From: Petrolisthes cinctipes
Taxonomy: Eukaryota > Arthropoda > Malacostraca > Decapoda > Porcellanidae
Direction of reading: 5' to 3'
Assembly (NCBI GenBank): GCA_033782935.1
Contig: JAWQEG010000493.1
Span: 10,001 to 74,000, forward strand
DNA length: 64,000 bases
The notes below the pieces were generated by a model. It worked only from the letters and a program-made list of their open reading frames with translations, did no database searches and was not told the DNA's origin. Positions 25,611 to 37,500 of the stretch are shown here, piece by piece; the stretch's first letter is position 1, and each line of letters begins with the position of its first letter. Position numbers and translations under genes: made by a program.

Positions 25611-28600
25611 CAACCACCTTGCCGTCGGTGAGAGAGCTTGTGTGATCTGTTTGAATTTTGCTAGCTATGCTGGGGGACATTTAGTCCAGTTGGGTTACCC
25701 GTGCCAGAAAGGTAGCGTTATTAGATCCTGACTAAGAGTTGTCAAATCCTTTATGTTAATATTAAGTTTCACAACTGCTCTTCAACTGTCCTAACAAAAC
25801 AAAAAAACAAAAAACCTTCATCACTTTCGATATAAGTTTTTATTGTTAAGGACCTCACCAGCTACCTTATGCCGTGTGAGAAGGGAGGCTTTGGAACCTC
25901 CTAAAACAACGCTTTTTAACGCTCACAGGTTTCGAAAGGGCTGAGATTGAAGGGATCTCAGGCGTGTGGGGTACGAGTAATGGAGATGCCTCAGGGACCC
26001 CCGTAGGTATTCTCTTAGATTAATAAGCCTGACCAGCTCCCTGTGACCGTTCTTAGGTGCCTAAAGGCTCGACTGCTCTTTGGGTGAGAGAGCTTTCGTG
26101 CCTCGCTGGCTGCCAGGCCAGTAAAAGATCTCGGATTAAGTCGTGGACATTTAGTTTTACTATTTGCTTTAAGTTTGGCCGCGGATGGAGGATTAGTAGG
26201 GATTAGTAGGACGACGGTTACACTTCAAGCACCCCTGTCGAAAAATCAGAGTCCCCATTTACTTAGGACTCTTGTGCTGCTCAGTTGGGAGCTGTGGCAC
26301 GATTTGGGGCCGTCCGGCCCAGGGGAGACCTTAGGGTTGGTGTGCTTGGCTCATAAGGTTTCTGTTGGCCCGAACGACCGAAAACCTTCTGGAAGTAGGC
26401 GGATGAGACTTATGCGAGACCAAATCACATTACCTTTTCTTTTGTATTATTGGTCTGAAATTGAATTAGAGCGAGATGACTGGTCCATCAGCAAGAAAAT
26501 TTTACATGTACTACATGCAAGGTGTACCCGCTGGTGTGAGGACTTCAGCGGGAGGAGTGCGAGCGACCTAGACTCCTCGAGTGTCTGCGACTTTTGCAAA
26601 CTTGAGGAGAGGTTGATGAAGCACATCTCACTGCTCACGAAGGAGAACAACTCCCTAAAGGAGGAAGTTCTCCGAATGGACTCACAGAGGTTGTGACTGC
26701 CCATGTGAGAGACAAGGCAGTCCAAGGAGCTTCTTCACTCGGAGAGCTCCACCACGGCAGTAAAGAAGAAGAGAACAAGAAGAAGAACAAGAAGAAGAAC
26801 AACAACAATGAAGAGGGAAAAGAGACTGCAGAAGGAAAAGAAACTGCAGAAAAGTGTGATGGAAAAGAGGAGGGGAATATGGAGAAGGGGAGAAAAACCC
26901 CAAGAAAAACAGTTGAGGAGGGATTAGAGGAAAGTGAGGAATCAAATAAGAAGGAAAAGAAAATGAAAGAAGAAGAAGAAGCAACCTGGAGGAAGTGACG
27001 AGCCCGGCAGGAATTCAAAAACACTCTCGGGTTCCTCACAAGGCAATCTCGTGCTCCTACCAAGGAAGAGGCCTGTGGGATATACACATTGTAGGTGATT
27101 CCCAGGCACGAGGGCTGCAACCCCTAATGGCAAATTGCCTTCACACCTTCTGTGAAAGGTGAATTGTTTGCGAGGTTGTGGCAAATGCTGACCTCCGAAA
27201 GGAAGCTGAGAGGATCCAAAACGTCCAGATCTGCTGTCATTGCACTCATGGTGAGTGGTAATGACATCTACCTGAGAAATGGTTAGAGTAGGCATGACCG
27301 AAGGAGTCCTCTCGGATGTGCTCGGTGCAGTAGATGACTGTGGGTGTTAAAAACCCGCAGAAGGGTAGTTGTTGGCATGCTCCCAAGGAGAGGCCTTTAG
27401 GGGAACTGCTCTGTCAAAGAACCATTGCAGTAAATCAGCGCCTGGCTGATTTGTGTACTGCCGAGGGGGTGTTCTTTTGTGGACCCCTACACCTCACTCT
27501 ATGGTAGAGACGACCTCTACCAGAGGGATGGCACACATCTCTCACCAAAGGGGAAAGAAGTGCTTTCCAAAATTAATGGAAGACGCCGTCCGACGATGTC
27601 TCAGGAGCACTCGACCGAGCGTGGTAGGAGAGCCCCTCGTCGCTATGCTAGAGTGACCCCAGAGAAGACATTCGCTGAGATCCTGAAGAAGGATATCCCC
27701 AGCACTACCAAGACAATGACCAAACCGGGAAACGGAAGAGTATAGGGAGCCCTGCAGTTGGGGGCTTCCCTGAAGGTTCTATTGTTCAACGCCAGGTCCA
27801 TCCGAAACAAGTTTTTGGAACTGCGGGCCCTCGTTGCGACAGAGGAACCCCGAGATGGTGGCCATAACGGAGTCATGGTTGAGAACCTCAGACAGAGATC
27901 TTGAAGGGGAATTCGTGATTCCAGGCTACCAACTCTTCCACAAAGATAGAGAGGACAGAGGGGGTGGTGGTGTGCTGTTGTATGTAAAGAACCCTATCAA
28001 ATCGATGACCTGCAACATCACATCGAACCACGAGCTCCTTGGAGTTGACCTAGAAATAGGCACTGCAAAATACAGAACCCTGCTGCTTTATAGACCCCCC
28101 TGGACAACTCAATGAGATGGACAGGGACCTATACCAGTTTGCTGGGTGAACTAGTGGACGGCAAGGTGTGCATCCTTATGGGGATTTCAACACACATGTT
28201 GACTGGGATACCTGAGAGCCCTCTGCCGAGAACACACCACTCTTGGAGTTTGTAAATGATGAATTCCTCACTCAATGGGTAAGGGAGCCAACAAGAGGTG
28301 CTAACATACTCGACTTGGTCCTCACCTCCGAGGATGACATCATTCAAGACCTCCTGTAAACGAAGAAATAGGCGGGAAGCGACCACAAGCTTATAAGATT
28401 TTCAGTTAAGGTCCCTAATATGGAGACAGTGACCCCTGTGCATAGAAAATTAGACATGGGGAGAGCAAACTTTGCAGGTCTTCGTGAAGGCGTTGCTGAA
28501 ATGGAACTAGAGGAGGGAGAGAGTGCTGATGATCTGTGGAGGTCATTCCTTGTCTTCCTTCATGGAACTTCAGTCGCGCTTTATTCCTCTGAAGGGAACA

Positions 28601-30655
28601 GGTCAGAAGTTCATTCAACCGAAGTGGTTTAATCGGGGAAATCTGTAACCTACTAAGGGAGAGGAGAACTGCGTATCGTCGAGCGAAGACATCTGGGGAC
28701 TTTAATGGTCATAGAAGACTGAATCGAAATGTGAAGTCCAAAATAAGGGCGGCTAAGCGTGCTGAGGAGGTCCATGTGGCTAGACTCTGCAAAGAGAACC
28801 CCAAGGAGTTTTTCAGTTATGTGAATGGCCGTAAACCAATCCGACGCAGGATTGGTCCCTTGGTGAATGAGAATGGAGCATTGATGCACTCTGATGCAGA
28901 AAATGCTAACCCTCTTAAATGGAGTACTTCTCTTCAGTGTTCTCTGAGGAGAGTGGTCCCATTCCCGAACCTTTGGACTCCTTCAGTGAGAAGTTGGAGT
29001 CAATGGTCGTCACCAAGAAGAAATCGAGAGAAAAATAATTGAATTAAAAGCAAACAAGTCCCCCGGTCCGGATGGGTTTCTTACCTAGAGTGTTGAAAGA
29101 AGTGCATGGTGAAGTATCACGGCACCCTGTGCATGGTCTTCAACAGGGTAAATCCAGACTGGATGCGTTCCTAGAGACTGGCCGTGAGGCAGAGGTGACT
29201 CCTATCTTCAAGAAGGGAGATGCTAGCCAACAGTCAAACTACAGACCCTCAGTTAAACCTCGATAGTCTGTAAACTCATGGAGAGCATCATGGTGGACAA
29301 AATAACAGCACACTTAGAATCAAATTTGCTACTGAGGGGTTCCAGCATGGGTTCCGGCAGCAACCGGTCATGCCTCCACAAATCTGGTGGAATTCTTCTA
29401 TTTTGTTTTCAGTGAGCATGATCGGGATAAAGCGGTCGATGTTGTCTACTTAGACTTTCAGAAAGCCTTTGATAGGTACCCCACCGCCGCCTCCTCGGAA
29501 AGTGCGTGCACTGGGCATAGACAGAAATGTGGCAAATTGGATAGAGAACTGGCTAAGTGACAGATGGCAGCGGGTGGTAGTGAATGGACAGGCTTCAGAG
29601 TGGGTGCCCGTTACTAGCGGTGTTCCCCAAGGTTCTGTTCTGGGACCACTACTGTTTTAACATCTATGTTTAATGACGTGGATGGTGACATGGTTGCCAA
29701 GATTTCCAAATTCGCCGATGATACTAAGCTTGGTATGAATGTCGCGAAAGAAGGAAATACTACCCGCTTACAAGAAGATCTTAGGAAGATCGGGGAGTGG
29801 TCTGACACGTGGCAAATGCCATTTAACGTGAACAAATGCAAAGTTATGCATATAGGCCACAGAAACCCCCGAACAGAGTATAACCTTAAGGGCAATGCTC
29901 TCGTAAGCACTGATACTGAGAAAGACTTGGGTGTAACTATCACAGCGACCTCAAGTTCTCAAAGCAGTGTATTGAGGCTGAGAAGAAAGCCCAAAGGATG
30001 TTAGGGTACATAAAGCGACAGTTTGGATACCGAACAAAGGAGATAGTACTTTGTCTGTACAATTCCCTTGTCCGACCGCACCTGGAGTATGCAGTCCAGT
30101 TTTGGAGTCCTTCTTACCGAAAGGATATCGCGAGATTGGAACGAGTGCAAGCCAGGGCAACCAAACTTATACCCTCTCTTAGACGCAAGAGCTATAAAGA
30201 TCGGTTGGTTAGAACTCGACCTGTTCTCTTTGGAAACCCGGAGACTGCGTGGGTCAGCTTATCGAAGTGTTTAAAATACTACGAGGCTTTGGACAATGTA
30301 GACTACAGGGACATTTTCCAACTCAGTGAGGGCACAACCAGGAATCATGGCTACAAACTTGAACTGAAGCGATACAACCGTGATCTGTGTGGTAAATTCT
30401 TTACATACAGCATCTGCGGTACTTGTAATGCGCTTCCTGCTCATGTAGTCAACAGCAACTCTGTGGATCAGTTCAAGTCCAGATTAGACAAAAGTCTTAA
30501 ATCACCGTCTAGGTGTTTAAGCCGTTGTGCGAGTGTTCCTTGATGGTTTCACATGACACATTCGAGGAAGGTCGCCTACTTGCGCAACTAAACCCACAGG
30601 TACCCTCTTTGTATGGATCGTAAGGTCTCCTAGGGTACTTCTTTTCCTTGTAACT
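25611..30655 (+). mobile_element. Decayed CR1/L2-like LINE 1 (ORF1 with SGNH domain, endonuclease, RT)
   Basis: Near full length. After a roughly 800-bp 5' region, ORF1 shows a Cys-containing coiled coil (VCDFCKLEERLMKH, about 26580-26690), a Lys/Glu-rich spacer, then an SGNH-hydrolase-like domain (IVGDSQARGLQ near 27090; YQRDGTHLSPKG near 27510). ORF2 pieces follow in several frames: endonuclease (FNARSIRNKF; AITESWLRTSDRD; GGGVLLYVKNP), RT ([42 protein letters not shown]) and the C-terminal region (LYNSLVRPHLEYAVQFWSP). Multiple frameshifts and stops make it dead. The 3' tail is two copies of CTTGTAACTC, running into TC repeats. Confidence 0.85.
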
Positions 30656-30667
30656 CCTTGTAACTCG

Positions 30668-30669
<2 letters not shown>

Positions 30670-30737
<68 letters not shown>

Positions 30738-30766
30738 TTGTGTGTGTTTGTGTGTGCCTCTCTCTC

Positions 30767-30799
<33 letters not shown>

Positions 30800-30805
30800 C
30801 TCTCT

Positions 30806-30840
<35 letters not shown>

Positions 30841-30847
30841 TGTGTGC

Positions 30848-30882
<35 letters not shown>

Positions 30883-30934
30883 TGTGTGCCTCTTTCTCGT
30901 CTCTCTCACACTCTCTCTCTCTCTCTCCTCTCTC

Positions 30935-30988
<54 letters not shown>
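30670..30988. repeat. Compound (TC)n-(GT)n-(TA)n tract, right flank of LINE 1
   Basis: TC repeats alternate twice with GT repeats and end in an (AT)n tract that joins duplication unit 1 at ACGACCTGTCAG. Confidence 0.95.
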
Positions 30989-30990
<2 letters not shown>

Positions 30991-31347
30991 GACCTGTCAG
31001 TATCATCTGCATCACTACCGGCATTACCAACACTATATCTCAATTTCACCATCACCACCATCATTATTTCACCACTTCCCCACACTAAGTAACTATACAA
31101 TATATTCCACCATTATTTACTTACAACACCGCCAACACTATCAAATCACCATCGTCACTTTATTTGTTTCTCCCTCACTATTCCTCCAACACTCGTACCA
31201 CCATGGACTTACACTACCTACACTATACCTCTCTCTCACCATCATCATTCACATTGAGAGGGGGAAATGAAATGTGATAATAATTATGTTAACCATTTGT
31301 CATCTCAAAAAAGTATAATAAAAACGCATAATATGGGATTGGAATTA

Positions 31348-31353
31348 TTTATT
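31348..31353 (-). terminator. Candidate poly(A) signal of cellulase copy 1
   Basis: AATAAA on the minus strand about 170 nt after the stop codon. The same site exists in copies 2 and 3. Confidence 0.4.
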
Positions 31354-31521
31354 GTTATTGTTGTTGTTGTTGTTGTTGTTTTTAATTTTGTTTTTCTTGC
31401 TGTTGTTTTTGTTTTTTGTTGTGATATTTTTTATGAACGTGAGGGTACATCAAGAAGGTCATAGCAGATTAATTAATACTGGTAAGAGTAAGGAGTCCTG
31501 GTGAAGGTGAGGGCCAATTGA

Positions 31522-34500
31522 TCACTGAAGGCAGAGTGGTGAGCCGTTGAAAGTAAGGGAGGTGACTGCAGGCTTCACTCCAGTGTAGCTTACAATGAAG
31601 TCGATTTTGAGGATGGAGCCTTGAGCCTGGTTCCCGTTGTAGTTCTTGTTGGTAAGGGTGACGGTGGTGCCCGTGGTGGCTGAAGGGTTAGCTATCCACA
31701 CCTGTAACACAATATTATATGTTTCTGTATATGCAGTGCTTGTAATTATGTCAGGTTGCTACTTCTACTGTTAGTGATATGAATGTTATTACTGTTTCTC
31801 TTAATCTATATTCCTCTTGTAGCATGAAGAAATGCAGTATTCATTACCAAGTAAAATATTGTAATATATCCCGACTGACCTCAACAATCAAAAAGTATCA
31901 TTAATATACATTGACCCTCCATTTATACTCACCCGCAAGTTAGAGATGGGTTGAGAGAATGTGAGGACGATGGACCATGAGGTGGTGGCCACAGGGACGG
32001 TGATGACAAGGTCGGACTGGAAGTTACCTCTCCACTCGTTTTTCTGGATCACTTTGGCACACTGGCTGCCCCCAGTGGTTGGCTGAGTTGTGGTTGTAGG
32101 TGGTTCCGTGACACACACGGCATGGTATCGCAGCCCTGCCACGGTGGACTGAAAACCGGCATTGTAGTCACACGTGACCTCATTGCTGACATAGTCACTC
32201 CTGACATCATTGTACTTGTCATTTTTGTTAGGACCTCCCACCAGGGCACCGTAGAGCACTTGAGGGTTTGGGCCATTGTAGTTGAAGTCATTCCAGTCGC
32301 AGGAAGCAGGTGGATCTTTGCATGAGCTGCTACGGTGGTGGGGTCGCTGGGGAGGATTATGACCGAAACCGACAACATAGCTACGGCCGGCATCACCAAG
32401 CATGTAGTTAATTTGCTTCTCGGCAAAGAGACGGTATTCCACCGTGTTGATGCCAAGGTCTGCAGCTCTGAGACAAACAAAGGCCGCATTTGCTGCATAC
32501 CTCAGAGACCCCCACTTTCTTATGTACAACAGACCTTTCGGTGTCTTCCTCGTGTTTTTTGTCATCTTCTCGCAGAATGCTTCAAGGTGACCTTGATACG
32601 TAAGCTTATCAGCAGCAGCAGCAAATTGTGACATAAGGACCATAACACCAGGTGTCTTTTCATCCCAAGAGAATTCTCCTGCTCCTAAATACAAATTGGT
32701 GTAATGTTGCTTGGCTTGCTGTAAGTACTGTGACTCTCCCGTGGCTCGGTATAGCCAGATTGCAGCCCATGCCAGTTCGTCATTATACCCGCCCCAGCTC
32801 TTGTAGTACTTGGCTGCGTCGGTGATGGAGTCGGAGTATTTTGCTCGGTAATTGTTAGCAAAACTGTAGAGTTGTCGAGCGTGTTGAAGACATGTCGCGC
32901 TGTAAGTAGAGTCAGACTGCTCGAAAAGGATGGCAGCGGCAGCGAGGGCAGCAGCTGTCTCCCCGGCAAGGTCTGACCCAGGTTTACTCTCAGTAATCTT
33001 GTAGGCAGGTCTGCTCATGGTCATGTCCTCGGGGCGGCCCCAGTAATCGTGATCCAATTGGCCATTACCCACCTGGCCATAAAACACATTGGGGGCCACG
33101 TGTGCCTTCAGGAAGTAGTCAGTGGCCCACTTGACCGCTTCCAACATGTGTGTCGTCTCACCTGACACCAGAATAAAATAGACACATTATTGGTATAGTG
33201 GAGCCAGCACAGCTGGATTTGCTATAGAATACACCCCTTCTCCAGCCCAGGCCCCGAATAGGCATAATCTGGGATAGAAGGGTCTATTCCGTGACGATCA
33301 TCAGAAGTAAATTAAAATTCAAATCTGGCGCTGTACTGATAGTGGAGCCACCTGGTGGTGGCGTGATGAGGTATTAAGCCCGCTCCCCGACCTGGGCCGC
33401 TCGGTCACTCTGTCGCGGAACACGTACCGGTCAACATCTACGCTCTTCGCTGCTACGCTATGGTATTGTGTCACGTGTTCCTGCTATCGTTTCTTTTGTG
33501 TTCTAGTGGCTTGCCTGCTTTGCAGATGTGTTGTGTGTGTGTGTGTTTTAGGAGTGATAGGGTGTTAGTGTGGGGTTTTGGTTTTCTTTTTCTAGGGCTG
33601 ATTCATGTCTCTTTCCTAGGCGAAGGGGGCTCTTTTGGGCCTCCTTTTTCGGAGTTTTTCTCCTCCTTTCCCCCTCTCACCATTCCTCCTGCCACTAGTA
33701 CATTTATTGGTGTATTTTTCTCGGGGTTTCTAGGTTTTTTAAGCGAGGTTAGCGTCCCCACGTGGGGCCCTTGCCTCCCCACGTGGTGTGTGCGTGGGGG
33801 CTTGTGAGCCCCCTCGTGCCTTCCCCGAGTATCGTGTGAGCCCTCACGGGTGGGTGGGAGTGAGAATTGTGCCCAGGTTCTCACTTCCTCTCCCGTGCGG
33901 GGTTTTTACGTTTTTAGTGTGTTTTGTGTCTTCTCCAGTGTGTTTTTCCTGGGTTTTTGCCCCTCAGGCTGCCGGGGCCCCTCCTTCGGGGTCCTTCAGA
34001 CCGGGGGTCTTTTTCCCCGCTCCATGTGGCGGGGTTTTTTACTGGTTTTACGGGGTTTTTCCCTGGCGGGTGCGCGTGGGGTTGTTGTGTTGTGTTTCCT
34101 GGTATCCCCGGGTGCAGTGGGCTACTTCTCCCGCACTACTTCTCTCCATGTTTGGTGTTTTCCCGTGTGTTACAGTGTTCCAGTGTTTGCACGTGCTAAC
34201 CCATGTTTTTGTATTCTTTTTCTCCTTCAGCCTACTCGTGCCTTATGTGCTTCGTCGGGGTGTACTGTGCGGGTCTCCCCTGACGGCCACCTGCACTGTT
34301 CACCTCACGCACCCTGCTTCACTCCCTTGGGTTACGACCCCTTGGCGTGAGGTGTGTGTCGCCCCTAGGCTGAGTTGTGTCGGGTTACCTCCCCTTCTGC
34401 CCGCTCCAAACTCCCCGCCCTTGCTTCTCTTTGTATGGCTTGGACGAGGGCTAGGAGAATGGCCCACAAGCGAGACGGTTCTTCTTTGTCGTGGGCGAAC

Positions 34501-37500
34501 CCGATTTTGGGAACGGACCTGGGTTTATCCAGGTCCCGTTACCCTTCTACCTGTCTTTCGGAGTCTCAGGGGCTAGAACCTCCTGAGGCCCGAGAGATTG
34601 AGCCTCCTTCCCTAGATGGTACTACGACTCCTTCTCAGGGCTTCACCCCCCAGGAAGCGAGCGAGTCTGTCGCGCTGGTTCCCCCGCCTACCTCACCGGT
34701 ACAAGGGCCCAGCAGGGAACCTCCAGCTTCGTCGCCCTCTAGAACCGGCTCTTCAGGCCGCTCTAGAGGACGCAAGCGATCGGCAAAAAGGTCCCGCCAC
34801 GCCAAGAAGTCCCGGGCTCATCGCCATTCTCCTTCCTCCTCGTCTTCGTCTTCTTCATCCTCTTCGTCTTCGTCGGGGGACTTTCCTTCGCCCGTCCGCA
34901 AACCTCGCAAGGGTAAGCGGGGGGAGGTGAGCCCCTCGTCGTTGAAGATCGTGAAGATTTTCCATACCCTTATACCTCACGCTTTTCCTGCAGTTACCAC
35001 CGCGCAGCCTCCGGCTGTTGCTCCGGAACCCGCTCCTCCTCTCACCCTTGCCCCTCCTCCTGCTTCTGCTCCGGTCGGGGGTGCGAGTCCTCCCGGGGAT
35101 ATTGGAGACATTCCCGTTCCTCCTTTATCTCCGGGACTCGATTCTCCGGCTGGGGACGTGGCTGAGGAGTTGGCTACCTCCGACCCTCCGTCCCCGTCGC
35201 CCCCTCCTGCGGACAACGGGTACCTCCCCTACTCTTGGGCTCTCCTCCATCCTTCCTGGACCCACTCTTCGGAGGAGGGCAGACTGGTGGCTTGGTCTCC
35301 GGACACAGCTCAACCAGACGTGTGGACCCGGAGGGATGATGTCCTGGTAAAGTGGGGGGCAGATGAGAAGGGCGACGCTATTCCCTTCTACAAGGTCCGT
35401 CCCATCTCAGCGCCTGTACCCACTTCATCGAGAGTATCCTCTGCGGCAACCCTGGACGCGATGGGTTTTCTGGTGGAGTATAGTAATTTACAGCTGTCCG
35501 AGGCTTGGAGGATTGACCGCTCCCATGGGAACACGGCAGTCCTCCTTTCCCCGGACGCGTACTTCCCGGGGGATAAGGGTGAAGGGGACCTGGACATTCC
35601 AGCCCTTCTCCTTAAATCCCTGGACCACCAGAAACACAGCGCAGCCAGGAAACCCCCTCCTCCGTCTTTCCCCGTCATCCTCCCTCATTCCCGTGCCCCG
35701 CCGGGTTTGAGGGAATGCCTGTGGAAGACGGAGAAGGAGCCTCCGGTCCCCTATCAGCTAAAGGAGCCCGACGGTAAGTTGCGGCAGGCAGAGTCGGCTG
35801 CCAAATTGGAGTTGGCCCATACCATCTCCACGGGGGCGGCCGCTTCTCTGATCAGGGACTGCCTCAACGCCCTCACCAACTCTTACCACGAGATGTCGTG
35901 TTTACAGCTAGCGTGAGTACCTTTACTTCTGGTGTTGTGTTGCTTGAGGGATACAGGGTAGAGGGTCTCTCTATTACTCCCGTGTCTTTAGCCCCGGGTT
36001 CGCTCGGTTTTCCTTGTTTACCCCTTACAGTGACACCCTCTCTTCCATGGCCACCGTCATGGAGGGCGTCGCGGCAATGGCAACCCACAACATGCGGGAG
36101 GAGGCGAAGACCTTCGCCGAGGCGAGACTGGCAGCCCGTCAGGCAGCCGCGAAATCTGCGCCGGAGATGGCACAGAGGGGAGTGGTGCGAGCTGCCCCCC
36201 TGTCCCCTGCCCTCTTCGATCAGCCGGCGACAGACGCGATCTTCTCCTCTCTCCCGGCGGTGATTAACTTACCGAAACCCTCTACCTCCAAGTAAGTACC
36301 TCTCGTTAATCCCATTACCTGAGTTATTCTTTCACTGGAGGTGAAATTAGAGGAAAATAACGGTCCCCCCCCCTTTTTTCCTAATCAATCTGTTTGTCCG
36401 TAGGCCACGTGCCCCACAGCCTTCCAGACCGGCCTACCAGCCCCGAAGGCCCTCCCAGCCTTCGAGACTACCGAGGCCTTCATACCCCACTCCCCCGAAA
36501 CAGCACAACAGGTTCGCCCAGAGGGGCCAGCAGCCGTTTCGTGGGAGAGGGCAGGGCTCCAAGCCCTTCCAGAAACCCAAGTCCTCCTTCACCCACCCCT
36601 CCCAGAAGGACCGCTCCACTTGAGGGTCCCACTCTGGGCTGCCTCACGGGGTGGTCAGCAGCCTGGCCCTCCCACGGCTGGGCAGCAAGGGTAATACGGC
36701 AGGGCCTGTCCTGGCCCTGGATAACTGTTCCGGTGAGTAACTGTGGTTGTTAACTCTCCTAGCCTGACATTTCTGACATATTCCTCCTCCCAACCTTGGG
36801 TTCCCGTTAGATCAAATTCAGAGTCCCCTTTGCGGTCAAAATCTCTTCCTCTGCCCATCATTCTACCCTCCAACCATCCCCGGGTCCCTCGGGTCCCGGG
36901 GCTAGGATTAACTGTACTCTCACTGACACCTGTCATTTCCCATTACAGCCACTACGTCTACCTCCTGCCTCAACCAAAGTGTCACTTTCGGTTGTCCCGC
37001 ATGTGTTAGAAATGTGGGAAAAAGGGGTAGTGGAGCGGGCGACGGGGAGGGTCTTTCTTTCTCGTTTATTCACGGTCCCCATAAAGGACCAGGGAAAAAC
37101 GAGATTGGTGATGGACCTGAGCAAGCTAAACAAATTTGTGAAAACCTTACGTTTCAAGATGGTTTCGGTTGCCCAGGTCCGCACAGTTCTAAGGAAGGGA
37201 GACTAGTTAGCATCCCTGGATCTCAAGGATGCGTACTGGCACGTCCCGATCCACCCCAGGTTTCGCCGTTTTCTGGCCTTCCAGGTGGGGACCGAGACGT
37301 TTCAGTTTACCAGGCTCCCTTTCGGTCTCTCTTTAGCTCCTCGAGTCTTCACAAAGCTCGTGAGGGTGGTGGCATCCCGTCTGGCAGAGGCGGGTGTCCC
37401 CACCCTCATGTACCTGGACGATTGGTTGCTTCACGCCCCTTCCAAGGAGCAGGTAGCAAACAACGTCAGGGTAGCGAGGGGAGTGCTAGAGGAAATGGGG

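Noticed and set aside
31522..33161. Bacterial contamination or recent bacterial transfer as the source of the GH9-CBM2 gene
   Set aside because: The genes have seven phase-consistent GT-AG introns, a CUB domain and host-like flanking repeats, so they are resident animal genes.
33460..34576. Cys/Phe/Val-rich open frames in the DIRS 5' region
   Set aside because: No domain, heavy composition bias and no continuity with the gag frame; treated as leader sequence.
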